The notes under the pieces: generated by a model
The model's database searches: none
What the model was told of the DNA's origin: nothing
The model's input: the letters and a program-made list of their open reading frames with translations, nothing else
In this document: positions 32,855 through 43,649 of the stretch, one piece after another
How positions within the stretch are numbered: the stretch's first letter is position 1
Layout: every line of letters begins with the position of its first letter
NCBI GenBank assembly: GCA_036897625.1
Contig: JAYMTA010000059.1
Span: forward strand, 1-48,107
DNA length: 48,107 nucleotides
DNA from: Pelargonium cotyledonis
Taxonomy: Eukaryota > Streptophyta > Magnoliopsida > Geraniales > Geraniaceae
Reading direction: 5' to 3'
Made by a program: the position numbers and the translations under genes

Positions 32855-33710
32855 AAATCAATCAACAACACCTAAATGCAGCAGAAGAAAGAAAAAGAAG
32901 CAAAACCCTAAGAAACCGTGAATTTGATCGTTGAAGAAGAAAGGGAAAGAGAATTTGTATTTGGTGGTAAAGTCGTAACGAGACACCAACTCGTCCAGCT
33001 TCAACTTCGCGACGCCCAAAGGCCAATTTTGGTTGGAAAATTGGGGTGGTTATGTGTAATGACGGTATTACCCCTAATAATTGCCAATAATTTTTGTGAT
33101 TAAGCTAACAACATTAATTTATGCTGTAATGTTCGAATAATTGTCGTTTCTGATATGTATTAGTTGGGTATTTTATTTAGTTTGTATGAGCAATCATTGC
33201 GTGGATCCAACTGTACCGTAATAAAGTACAACGGCATCCGAAACTTCAAGATAATGAGATAACAGATAAGATAGGACAGATTTGTAGAGAGCTGTGATCA
33301 ACTTGTTGCCGTGGAAGCTATAACTTTTGGATCAATTGGAAACATTTGCCTTCAAAGCATCACTTTTATTTGTAGGACTTGTTTGATAAACATGTTTATT
33401 TAAAGTGTTTCTTTGACTGAAAAAAGAGATGGAAAAAAAAATAGAAAAATGAGATTTTTTTCTTCGTAAAAGTCATAACTTCGTTAACACAAATTGCGTG
33501 AGTGATAAGAGTGTTTGCGTTTAATTTTCACACAACAAGTGAAGAATGTAGTTGTAAACACATCTCGAATGAGAATTAATCTGAGTGTGGTAAAACGGAT
33601 AAAAAATGTCAACCGTGAGTGTGCATAAACCTCATAGTATAAATCGGAAGGAAAAAAAAAAACTTCATTAACTAAGCTGATTACAAAAGGTTCCAACATA
33701 AGATCTTACA
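32855..33710. other. SAC8 upstream region
   Basis: 5' leader and promoter of SAC8 followed by unremarkable AT-rich DNA; I see no gene. Confidence 0.5.
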
Positions 33711-34570
33711 TTTTTTTTTTATAAGCAAAAATACTTTATTAAAATTTCCAAGATAGGAAAACAAGTACGCACACCAAAGAAAATAGACGAGGAAAACAAC
33801 TCCTCAGAAACACCTAGAATGAAAAGAGAGCTATTGAAATATGACTGAAGACTCAATCTCGAAATCTCAACCGATCACGAGACTGAAAAAACTGATAGAC
33901 GATCAATATGGCTTGCTCTGATTATTCATATCGCAAAGTTCTTTGATGATTTGATCTTCTGGGCCTTGACTAACCAAATCAAGAGACTTACCCAAATTTC
34001 ATGTGCGCTAAGCATCAACAACGCAAGAGGGATGAATATCTTAAAAGTCGGGCAGGAGGGGGAAGCGGTGCCCGGTGTGAGACGGGCTTGGAGCAAGCAA
34101 CTGATTTGGGCAAGAACAAGGTGGAGGTCCGCAGAGGGCCACGGGATTTGGTGCGAGCGAGGAACTTGGAGGAAAAATGGCCGGGATAAGGCAAGAGCTG
34201 CCTTATGTGATTACACATATTACCAAAGTTTACAGCTTTCTCTCTGTTAAAAACAAAACAAAACAATAAAACATGGCACTTGGTCCAATTGTTTGAAATC
34301 TGTAAGAGCATCCACAAAAGATTCTTGATCTGATGCATATATCCCTGTGAAGACAAAGAGAATCAATGCAAATACAGACTTTAGTTAGAGCATGTCTTAT
34401 TCTATAAACAAAGAAGCTGAATAAAAAGCTTGTACTTCAGCCTGATATGCTGTATCAGCTGGAACAATATTGCACTGTCTCGCAAATAACTGATGCTGCT
34501 TATCTCTTAATTCCCACCCTATACCTGCATATCCCTTACTAAAGGAGCCATCACAGATCATTATATACTC
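33711..34570 (-). pseudogene. Retroelement remnant with RNase H-like fragment
   Basis: Minus-strand 34570-34398 encodes a fragment with DGSFSKG, AGIGWELRD and DTAYQAEVQAF, which match the start, middle strand and Glu helix of the RNase H-like (RVT_3) domain: the first Asp and the helix Glu are both present. A second piece, IYASDQESFVDAL at about 34350-34300, resembles the later S-D motif but is separated by a stop and a shift. Downstream the segment runs to a T10 at 33711-33720 followed by 'ataagcaaa', like the poly-A end of the LINE at 42857. This is probably the 3' end of an old non-LTR element; the link between the parts is inference. Confidence 0.5.
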
Positions 34571-34920
34571 ACACTACAGGGAAGGTAAGCTTCACTTTGA
34601 TTTGAACTTACCAATGATCTCTACAAGTAGAATTTCAAACAAGCCGAGCTATTTTCCTTCAAAAGAAGATAACTTGAATGCGGAAAAAACAACTGATTCT
34701 CTTGGCGTCGCGGTAAAGAAAAGTTTTAACACTTTCAAAGGAGAAATCCCTTGCTATACTCAATCAAGTATCTCCTGCTGATATACCATTTTCCTCCACG
34801 CTATGAAAGTGATGAATTAAATGCCCACATCAACCCAGCAAAATAATCTCATTCCACTATCGTACAGCAGCACCCTTTCTACAAAAATAGATCTACCAAC
34901 AGCTGAAAACTTGAAAGCAA

Positions 34921-36909
34921 TTACTTCTTGAAAATACTAGCCAGCTCACCCTTCTCGTACATGGAGGACAGGAGATCACACCCTCCAGTCAATTCTCCAT
35001 TCACAAAAATCTGTGGGAATGTGGGTGAGATTTAATAAGTGAATATTGTAAAATGTAATGCATTTACCAAAACACACCTTAATGAGTTAAGCGAACAAAT
35101 ATGCATATTTAAACAGGAATGGAAAGGGATATATTTAATCATGTTTGGTCGGTGCCATTTCAGGCAGGATCAGGTTGATTTGCTATGGTTTCAGTAGGCT
35201 CAACAAGAAAATTAGCACCATGATTTATAGTGAAATGCAAAGTAATTTTACAAGTTATTCAAATGTACTCTATGTACCTAGTATTAGTTGCAATATGTCA
35301 TGGTATATATGATGCCATGGAAATCCATATATAGACCGTCCTTTCTTGATAAGCTCATCCACCCATTTTCAATCAAATTGGAAGACAGCCTTTTCAATTC
35401 ATTAGATAATTGTTAGCAAGCTGGTTTATGCAATATAAGCAGAATCATGGTATGTGAGTTAAATCCACCCAAGCACAAAAACTATTGCAAGATGCATTGG
35501 CTTATACGGACTCGTCCCTTTGAGTCAAGTGCACAAATATCCTTTACTTGAAAAGTCCTCTGACATAGTAAATATCAGAACCATCTCTTCCAAAATACCC
35601 ATCTTTTCAGAAAACTAAAATACTTTGATAACTGTAATTCAAAATGTATAGTTTCTTACTACAGCTAAATTGAATGAGCTAGTGTTTTAAAAAACCACAA
35701 ACATCTCTATTATTCTTTACAACATGCTAAAACTTATCTCAACAGGACAATCTAGACAATACAATGTAACATCAAGGCTCACACAGACTATCAGATAGCA
35801 GCTAGAGTCTAAGTAATTACCTCTAGCACTTTGGCCTTTGGATATAGTGTTTCAATTCTAGACAGCAACGATCTAAAGATTTATGCCTAAATGGTATAAA
35901 TATTTGCTAGAGAACTTCGTAGTATAGGTTCAACTTGCCAGCCTAAAAGTGTGAAGTGGGTTTTGGGTCTAGTGCTTCAAAGCATGAAATGATATCGTCC
36001 AAAATGTCAATTCAAGCAAGGAAGGCAATAAGCCGACAAAGAGTTGTCTGCATTACATCATGGTAGTGCTTCCCAGGATTTATATGATAATAACTTTCTT
36101 TAACTGAAATAACCACCCAAAAGTTCATAATATGCCAACCACCAAGCCAAATTGCAATACGTAATTCTAGGATGATACACTAGCATGTTAATCCGGATTA
36201 GAAGTTGTGGACCAACCCAATTACTCTTACGAGCTTAAGTCCTCACATTGACATTCATTTAGTTATTAAACTATTTTCTGAATACAAAATCAGCATTCAT
36301 GTTCACCATCATCACAATTACTGGAAGAAGCATATCTAGTACAGCATCAAAACACCATTTCCTTTACTAAAGTGTGCTGAATATAAAAATTTCTAGGCAA
36401 AAAAACAGAAACTACAACATCCAAATAGCATATTTACTGAATGAGCGAAATTTAGTAACCTGCATCAAAACAACAGTTTCTATACAAAACTACAGCATCC
36501 AATCAAAAATCAATAGGAAATGAAACTTCAGCAGTTCGATACATACTTTCACGGATCAGCAAAGCTATGGAACCGATTTCTGGTGAGCGAGAACGCTTGT
36601 ATCTATGTTCGAGCGACGCCGATGAACTAGACATCGTCGTAGTTATCAGAAACGGCGTAGATGCCGGGATATAAAAGGAATTTCCTCAGACACCTCCGGC
36701 AAGGCGACCAAGTCCGTCTCGGATAGGCTCTTGAGAGTGAAAACGACGACGGATATGGAACGAGAGTTGACTGTGATGTTGCTGCGGGGTTTTGATGTTA
36801 TGGAAGGGAAAGAGGAGGACGATGGTCTGAAGTGGGAATAGAAGGAAATGTTGGGGGTATTTTGGGAAGAAAGCGAAAAGAGTAACCATTTCAAGGATAT
36901 TTTCGACAC
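34921..36909 (-). pseudogene. GRXS16: GRXS16-like glutaredoxin pseudogene (two pieces)
   Basis: The 5' piece (36909-36547) encodes a plastid-type Ser-rich leader, then SLSETDLVALPEVSEEIPF and, after a frameshift near 36670, GIYAVSDNYDDV, the GIY-YIG-like N-terminal domain of GRXS16. It then has at least four in-frame stops (36629, 36605, 36567 and about 36558 in the shifted frames) and a second frameshift near 36590; it ends in a possible AAA|GTATGT donor. The 3' piece (35025-34921) encodes [15 protein letters not shown] then [14 protein letters not shown] and a stop, the exact C terminus expected of GRXS16. The roughly 1.5 kb between holds no trace of the middle, including the CGFS redox motif. 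The functional protein is a plastid monothiol glutaredoxin; this copy cannot make it. Confidence 0.85.
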
Positions 36910-37058
36910 TTGGAATTTTTTTGAAACATTAGTTTGGTTTGGCCATCGAGCTTGAGCATCTCGTGCATCTCGTGTCTCCTGCGACCTTCCTCTTCTTCTC
37001 CATTCTCCAGTGCCACTCTTCTCATCCCTGCACCAACACCATCCACAGCGAACCTCAG
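36910..37058. promoter_or_regulatory. Shared divergent start region GRXS16-like / NRPD7-like
   Basis: Only about 30 bp separates the GRXS16-like start codon (minus) from a CT-rich leader on the plus strand that ends in CCTCAG|GTACTG at 37058, a good splice donor. That leader could be the non-coding first exon of the NRPD7-like gene, joined to an acceptor CTGACAG at 38071, 13 bases before its ATG. If so, one bidirectional promoter served both genes. Confidence 0.45.
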
Positions 37059-38084
37059 GTACTGCGTCTCAAATTTATCATTTCTAAGTTTCTTTTGTGG
37101 CTTAGAAATTAGGGTTATTTGATTTTTGCGTCTTTTCATGGCAATTACATCAAAAATTTAAACTTAAAACCCTAAGACATACTGCCGATGGTTTTAGTTT
37201 GAAATTCTCCGATTAGGTTACACCAATAGAGGTGGTTCCAGTTGTGGTGTGACTGTGATATGCTTGTTTGTGTGGTTAGTGATGCGAATAGATGGTTTGC
37301 TGAAAAAATGGGCATGTCAAAGTTGAAAATTATGATGGTTGGTAGTGAATTTAAGAAACCTAAAAGGAGGGTTAATGTCTCCGAGTGCTTTGAAAGATGA
37401 AACTGGCTCAAAATGAATGTAAATGACAACTTGGTTTTGGTGGGGTTTTGTTATTGAGTGATTTTAACAGGACAATATAGATTTTGGTCCATGTCTGTCC
37501 AATGCTATTGTATACATGCTTGACGCTTGTGATATCAACTACACTAAGTTTTATGAATACAAAAGTGGGTCTATAATTATAAAACAATATTAAGTTATAG
37601 GCAAACATCTTGTCATAGTCCTATAACAATGAAAGCACTTTTGAATATCTTAGGAATGGCAATTTAGTTTAGTTACATTGAGTTTATGATAGCCATGGAT
37701 GTCTATATTCAGTTGTGATCATTCCATGCCATATATGTTCTTTTGACGTTTTTGAGCTATGAAACCCAAATGATTTCTTAATCGGGTCTTGTCTAATAAA
37801 CTTGACCATTACTTTGTTATGGAACAGTGTATTTTGTGGCTCTACATTACAGTCCTTTTCTGTCTATGTGATGAGCTTTGGTCTTTCCTTTGTTTCACAG
37901 TGTTTTATGTTTCATAGATTTCCAAGTAGTCAACCTCCTGGGTGACTTGTAGTTATTTTCTTCTGTTTAAAGTTATATATGTTGCCACTGCAGCCCACAG
38001 GGATATATAGTTGTGTTTGGCCTTTGTTTTGCTGTATGTTTATATGTAATTGTTTTGCTCCTTACTGACAGGTAGAGAGGAAGG

Positions 38085-38624
38085 ATGTATCTTAAAGTGC
38101 AGCTGCCATGGAATGTGATTATCCCTGCTGAAAACCTGGATGACAAGGGATTGATGCTCCAAAGGTCAATCATCATTCGTCTCATGGATGCCTTCTCAAA
38201 CAAGAAGGCAACGAAAGATCTCGGATAACATCTTGCAGTCACAACTCTGGAGAGCATTGGAGAAGGGAAAGTGAGACAGCACACAGGAGATGTGCTCTTT
38301 CCTGTTGTCTTCAGCTGCGTGACCTTCAAGATGTTTAGGGGAGAGATCTTGGAGGGAGTTGTCCACAAGGTGCTGAAGCATGGAGTATTCTTGAGATGTG
38401 GACCGGTTGAGAACATCTATCTCTCGTCTCTGAAGATGCCAGATTACAAGTTCGTACACGGGGAGAATCCAGTGTTCCTGAGTGATAAGTTTTCGAAGAT
38501 CGAGAAAGACGTGGTGCTTCGTTTCATTGTGATCGGGACAAAGTGGATGGAGGCCGAAAGGGAATTTCAGGCATTGGTCAGCTTGGAGGGTGATTTCTTG
38601 GGACCCATTTCTTCTTCTACGTGA
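38085..38624 (+). pseudogene. NRPD7/NRPE7-like Pol IV/V subunit, one nonsense codon
   Basis: One continuous frame of 180 codons with a single TAA at codon 48 (38226-38228). The protein matches the plant Pol IV/V form of RPB7: MYLKVQLPWNVIIPAE, then GLMLQRSIIIRLMDAFS and KKATKDLG before the stop; LESIGEGKVRQHTGDVLFPV, FKMFRGEILEGVVHKVLKHGV and EAEREFQALVSLEGDFLGP after it. Length and both halves (N-terminal RNP-like domain, C-terminal OB/S1 domain) agree with the about 174-aa Arabidopsis protein. The functional protein forms the stalk, with subunit 4, of the polymerases of RNA-directed DNA methylation. The stop replaces the Tyr that follows G in the relative (TAC to TAA). No other damage is visible, so the change is recent, or an error or an expressed truncated allele. 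Confidence 0.85.
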
Positions 38625-39905
38625 TTTCCGACATGCTCTCTGTTTGTTTGTATAGTTTGACGTAAATAGATGCTAGTTGGGGGTATGTGTTTATGGTATC
38701 ACTTTTGGATTTTGTTGGGAGATAGCATCAATATTTGGTGCTTTTCTCCTGAAAAACAATCAATAAGTCCCCAAAACTCATCAGCTAGCAGATGACCTCT
38801 AAGATTTGTAGTGGACTAGTAATGAATTTAATAACCATGTTTTATCTATCAAATTTATTTCCAAATCTTGAATTTGCCTATTTATCTTCTTGATACCTGG
38901 CATTGTGTATGATTCAATGAAAGGAATAAGGGTTAAAATTGCTATTCTTCTCTGTATCATTCCAATACGTACCAGAAAGTAATGGTTTGAATATTGAATA
39001 TTGAAACTGTTTTATTATAATGTTCAAATGTTTCTTTTGTCTGGTTATATCATGTACTTGAATGCCAAGAAATAATGTACAAGTTGTGCGCTTGTAAGCT
39101 CACCAAACAATCAATGATATGTAATAGTTCAATTTTTCCTGTCATTAGGAGTTGGTGCAGTTTTTAATAATTAGATAACTTTATTCAAAAAATATATATA
39201 CATTTCGTGCGTATTTTCGAAAATACTTACGGAGCGTAAGATATTAAACACGAATAGTGCAATACAAGCAATCAACGACAATGAAAGTATTGACGCATCA
39301 GTAGCAGGGAAAAGAAACATGTGACATAAATTTGTTAATGTGGGGTTCATCATTAATCTATCGTTAGTCCATCACCAAATTGGTAGGGTTGAGACAAAAG
39401 CAAGCAATTATGGTATGTAGATGAGCATCTTCATTCTTGAAGCTCTACTATAAGAACCTCGCATTAAAATTAACACATCAAAATGATCTTTTAATTAAAA
39501 TCTCCTCCCTAACTTCAAGCAGCAGAAGTGGTCAACATTGAAACAAAAGGTTGATTAATTATTGTAAGAGTAGCTATATAGCTGCAGAATTCTCCATATT
39601 AAAGAAGATATTAGATGATTAATTAGGAATCAATAATCTATAGACCATTGTTTCAAGCAAAAGCATCACCAGATCTTTCAGTGTTTAGCTATTATTGTAA
39701 TTTTTAAAATAGACATTAACCACTAATTACTATTTCAGGCCATTTACATAACCAATTTTATAGAATATGGGAGCGAAAATTAAGTATCACTTGATGGACA
39801 CTTACCGATTGCTCAGTTATGATTGTCACTCAGAAATTTGCACGACCTGCGCGGTTGATACATCATTATCGATCATACATATTTCATGGCAGATAAACGA
39901 AAAAT

Positions 39906-40410
39906 GTTATTTGTCTCAAATTTTTTATAAAATTTAGTGTACAAAATGACGTGCTAGTTTATGTGGTAAACATGATTTCTTATTTTTATGGTTGAATATT
40001 AAGTCTAAACGAATAACCGACACATATAATATCACTATCCTCCTATGAATTTCTAGCGCTAAGAGCCTCATTTATAACAAATATTGTACACTTGACTAAA
40101 TTTAATTGGTCAAACTCATCATCAAGATATTTGATGTCTCGTATTAAAGTAATTGTGTATCACTTTATACAAATATTTTTGTACAAAATTACATATAGCA
40201 TTAATTACTCTAGATAAATGGTAGTATTTGTCTTAAATTATTAACAAAATTTTATGTACAAAAAATGTGACAATCTGTGTGACACTTATTTAATTTGTAT
40301 TTTTATTATTTAAATTAAGTTTAAATACTTAAAATTTGATATATATATGATATCAACATCTTCTCATAAATTTTTGATACGAGCGTCCAATTTATAAGAT
40401 ATAATATACA
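39906..40410. repeat. Two diverged direct repeats, about 320-bp offset
   Basis: 'atttgtctcaaattttttat' and 'gtgtacaaaatgacgtg' in the first copy correspond to 'atttgtcttaaattattaac' and 'atgtacaaaaaatgtgac' in the second; the later parts ('cctatgaatttctagcgct' / 'tcataaatttttgatacga') also line up. Origin unknown. Confidence 0.6.
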
Positions 40411-40595
40411 TGTACCGTATTGTGATTCGGTTTACTTCATCAACGAATTAAGTGATATTTCATCCCTGATTATTTGAATCACTTCGTACAAGTAATTATA
40501 TATAAAGTTTTGGACATATAATGTTACTTTTTATGGAATGCCCAATTATATTCATTGTTCTCTCAATTACCTATAAAACATTAGTGTTTGACTTG

Positions 40596-40619
40596 TATAT
40601 ATATATATATATATATATA
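40596..40619. repeat. (AT)n microsatellite
   Basis: Uninterrupted TA dinucleotides, about 12 units. Confidence 0.95.
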
Positions 40620-40817
40620 GTGGATTGAAGTCGAAATATCTCGTTTAAGCAACTACAATCTCCTGTATTGATGCAGACAACACCCACTCCTGAATTAATT
40701 ATTGCTAAATCAGTACAATAATGATTAAAAGGCAAAATATTCCAAATTTGGTAAAGTGAACTGTTCAACTTAATAAATTATTATTTTATTGAGTTGACGT
40801 AATTGCCAAATTAATTA

Positions 40818-41023
40818 CTCCCTCCATCTTAAAATGAGTGTCCTCCTTTCTATTTTAAGAAAAATTAAGGATAAATTAGTTAGTGTGGTATATTTACTAT
40901 TGTATCCTCATGATCATGTGTTGAAAGATCCTAACTAACTTTTTATAAGGATATTATTGACAATTCATGCATAACTAACTTACTTGAAAAGGAAACAAGA
41001 CACTCATTTTGAGACGGAGGGAG
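40818..41023. mobile_element. Stowaway MITE in GeBP-like promoter
   Basis: 206 bp with termini CTCCCTCCATCTTAAAATGAG and, on the other strand, CTCCCTCCGTCTCAAAATGAG-type sequence, flanked by TA (40816-40817 and 41024-41025). Non-coding. Its right end is about 115 bp before the TATA-like box of the GeBP-like gene. Confidence 0.93.
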
Positions 41024-41137
41024 TACCATTTTAATTTTTATAAATTTGGTCATCTGGCCCGGAAGGACCCAACCTATACGATCCGAGTTCAAGGGGTAGG
41101 GTCCGGGTTGGGTGAAATTTGAAAAGCCCTAGACGTT

Positions 41138-41159
41138 GTATAAAACTTAAAAACCCTAG
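41138..41159 (+). promoter_or_regulatory. TATA-like box and telo-box of GeBP-like gene
   Basis: GTATAAAAC (41138-41146) and AAACCCTAG (41151-41159) lie about 100 bp before the start codon. The telo-box is common in promoters or leaders of plant growth- and translation-related genes. Confidence 0.6.
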
Positions 41160-41250
41160 CTTGAAACCTACACCAAAAACCCTTTGATGTAGCTCTAAGG
41201 GTCACTCTCTTCTCTTTTCTTCTGTTTCTGCCGATCGGAATACCAATAGA

Positions 41251-42270
41251 ATGGCACCGAAGCGTCCACTGGGCAACCCGCCTCCTACGAACTCTGATAA
41301 AGAGGACTCTTCAGATGAAGAAGTAGAAAAAGAAGAAGAAGCTCAAAAACCCAAACAAGCAGAAGAGGAGGAGGAGGAGGAAGAGGAAGAGGAAGAAGAA
41401 GAAGAGGAGGAAGAGGAAGAACCTCCAGCAAAAAAACTAGCTTTGGAGCCGGAAGCCGCCGAATCGGATGACCAATCTGATTCAGACGACGATTCGGATA
41501 AGACACCTTCATCCCCTAACACCACCGACTTCATAATCAAGCCGATTGTCTCTAAGACACAGTCGGCCAAACCCAACACTCCGACCTCCAAGAAGAGGCC
41601 AGAGCCAAGCAAGAAGAAGAAGAAGAAGTTATCAGAATCTTGTGGTGGCGGAGATGTTTTGGGGAAGAGAGGAGCTGTGCAGCGTTTGTGGAGTGATGAC
41701 GATGAAATTGCGATTTTGAAGGGTATGATTGAGTTTCAATCAAAGAAAGGGAGTGACACTTGTACTGATATTGTTGGTTTCCATGCATACATCAAGGATT
41801 CAATTCATGTCGATGTGTCAAATTACCAGCTAAAGGATAAGATACGGAGGATAAGGAACAAGTACCAAAACAATGCTGTGAAAGGCAAGAATGGGGACGA
41901 CCCAGTTTTTTCCAAGCCTCATGAACACATGTCTTTTCAGCTCTCCAAGAAGATTTGGGATGATGTTGCAGGGAAGAGTAATAAAACCAACAAGGCTAAG
42001 AATGGTGAGAAATCGAAAGTGGAAGAGATTGCAAAGGAGGTGTTGAATGGAGATGGTGTCTGGTCTTCCTATCCGAGTTTGAAGAAATCTCTAGACTTGG
42101 TGCCACATAATTTGAGGGATTTGAGCAGCAACCTGTTGTGTTCCGTTGGGAGCTTCAAGGTGAAGGAGTTGGATGAGGAGTGGAAGGAACTAAACCACAA
42201 AGAATTTGAGCTACACTTGATGAAGACTCAATTGTTTTTGGATATGACTAAAGCTTTGGGTAACAAATAG
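41251..42270 (+). CDS. GeBP-like transcription factor (DUF573)
   Basis: Intronless, 339 aa, as is usual for GeBP/GPL genes. Residues about 20-60 are almost pure Glu (coded by GAA/GAG repeats), then Asp/Ser-rich acid, then a basic Lys run (KKKKKK, residues about 120-125; likely nuclear signal). The central DNA-binding domain (residues about 140-240) begins RLWSDDDEIAILKGMIEF and continues YQLKDKIRRIRNKYQNN and LSKKIWDDVAG, the conserved DUF573 trihelix-like blocks. The C terminus has the leucine-rich segment NHKEFELHLMKTQLFLDM typical of the family's dimerisation part. Family members bind promoters in trichome and cytokinin response; target unknown here. Confidence 0.93.
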   Translation: MAPKRPLGNPPPTNSDKEDSSDEEVEKEEEAQKPKQAEEEEEEEEEEEEEEEEEEEEPPAKKLALEPEAAESDDQSDSDDDSDKTPSSPNTTDFIIKPIVSKTQSAKPNTPTSKKRPEPSKKKKKKLSESCGGGDVLGKRGAVQRLWSDDDEIAILKGMIEFQSKKGSDTCTDIVGFHAYIKDSIHVDVSNYQLKDKIRRIRNKYQNNAVKGKNGDDPVFSKPHEHMSFQLSKKIWDDVAGKSNKTNKAKNGEKSKVEEIAKEVLNGDGVWSSYPSLKKSLDLVPHNLRDLSSNLLCSVGSFKVKELDEEWKELNHKEFELHLMKTQLFLDMTKALGNK

Positions 42271-42856
42271 ATTGTGATATTAGTTTTGGCAAGAAATTAG
42301 TTTTGGTTGGACAGGAGAGTTGTTGTTTCTTGTCATTTTATTGGAATTCTCAATTTTGCTTTTGTTTGGTTTGCCTGAAGTTTGCATCTTTTTCCTAGTT
42401 CAAAGAAATTTTATTTGGTTCTTGTTATGTTAATGGTTGTTAATGGAAGATGTTTACAGCATCCTATTGTGATTATTAACTGTGTGCAGAACAGTAAATT
42501 CTAAGCATAGTTTGTATGAACTTCAACTCTTGCATTAAAGAAGATTTTTTTTTTTTAACTCATGGACATGGTCTTTATGTCAGATGTTCCAATCAAAGAT
42601 AAAATTTCCAGTAGCTCTCTGACCCAGCATTGCTCGGGTTTCTATTACCATAATATGTTCAATAGGTAATTTTAATTTTTAGCCCTGCCTAGATAGAACG
42701 CTACATGACTCGACTAACATAATAGGTACACAAAACCGTCTTTAAAATATGCACATTTTAGTCGGGAAACTCTCATAACTGAGACATGGATATTATGCAT
42801 ATTTGTGTTACTCCATTATGATATTCATCTCATTAAATTGCTAACCATTGTCATTC
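42271..42856. other. GeBP-like 3' flank
   Basis: 3' UTR and AT-rich spacer up to the LINE poly-A end; no gene seen. Confidence 0.5.
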
Positions 42857-43249
42857 TTTTTTTTTTTTTTTTTTGATAAGCAAGCAATACTTCATATTAA
42901 TGTAGGACCCAAAAAAGGTCTAAAATACAAAGTATAAGAGAAAAAACATAAAAAATAAGAGACTACGCCAATGCCACAACAGGATGCCTATACAACAAAT
43001 CCAAACTGAAATCTATGGAAGAAATAATTAAAAGAAATGGAAGAATTGAGAAGGTAAGACATTGAATCCGAAGGATTGAGTCTGGAACCGAAGGATAAGA
43101 GTCCTCGAAAACAAGCTTGTTTCGTGCGAGCCAAATAATCCACAAGACGAGAGGGCACAAACCGGTCCAAGCTTTAGCCACTCGGGTAGAACCGACCACC
43201 AATTACAATGAAAAGACGCCCAATGTCCATAGAGCACAATGAAGCTTTG

Positions 43250-43510
43250 TTAAATAAAACTCAAGTGAAGAGTAAACAACAACGAATCCCATAAACAAAA
43301 CAGACCCCCAGAGCGTCCCGAAGAAGGCGAGAAAACAAACCGAACACTTGAATAAGCCCAAACACGGTTACAATCGAATTGAGAGAAAACCTGGAACTTA
43401 CTCTCTTGAATAAATACCAGATTCGGCTTATGCATCCTGATAAGAGACTTGAGGCGGTCTCTTTTGGAGGGCGCCGCACACCCACGTATGTTCCAAGAAA
43501 GGATACCCAT
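43250..43510 (-). pseudogene. LINE ORF2 fragment: endonuclease start
   Basis: Begins at the ORF2 start with the conserved SWNIRG block, then PNLVFIQESK (catalytic Glu of the APE-type endonuclease). It breaks off at the internal deletion junction near 43250. Confidence 0.85.
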
Positions 43511-43649
43511 CAGTGGTGCGGCGTAGTGGGCAATTAAGTAGCGGGATTGTCGGCTTCTGAGAGGTGAAGTCGGTTGAGAAGTTCTGCTTCGGATCCCTTT
43601 GGTTGAATCCCAAGTTCTTTAAAGAAACCCCATAATACCTCCTTGGGGT

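Larger units (their letters stand above)
38625..40817. other. AT-rich intergenic with diverged direct repeats
   Basis: No gene seen. Contains a diverged direct repeat (about 39906-40100 against 40226-40410) and an (AT)n microsatellite (about 40596-40619). Confidence 0.5.

Noticed and set aside
34001-34250. GC-richer plus-strand frames (RARNLEEKWPG and similar)
   Set aside because: No recognisable domain; lies in the retroelement remnant read from the minus strand.
38196-38459. Minus-strand frames over the NRPD7-like gene
   Set aside because: Antisense shadows; the sense strand aligns with the family along its whole length.
41285-41612. Minus-strand poly-Ser and Leu/Pro-rich frames
   Set aside because: Direct consequence of the Glu-codon run in the GeBP-like gene read in other frames.
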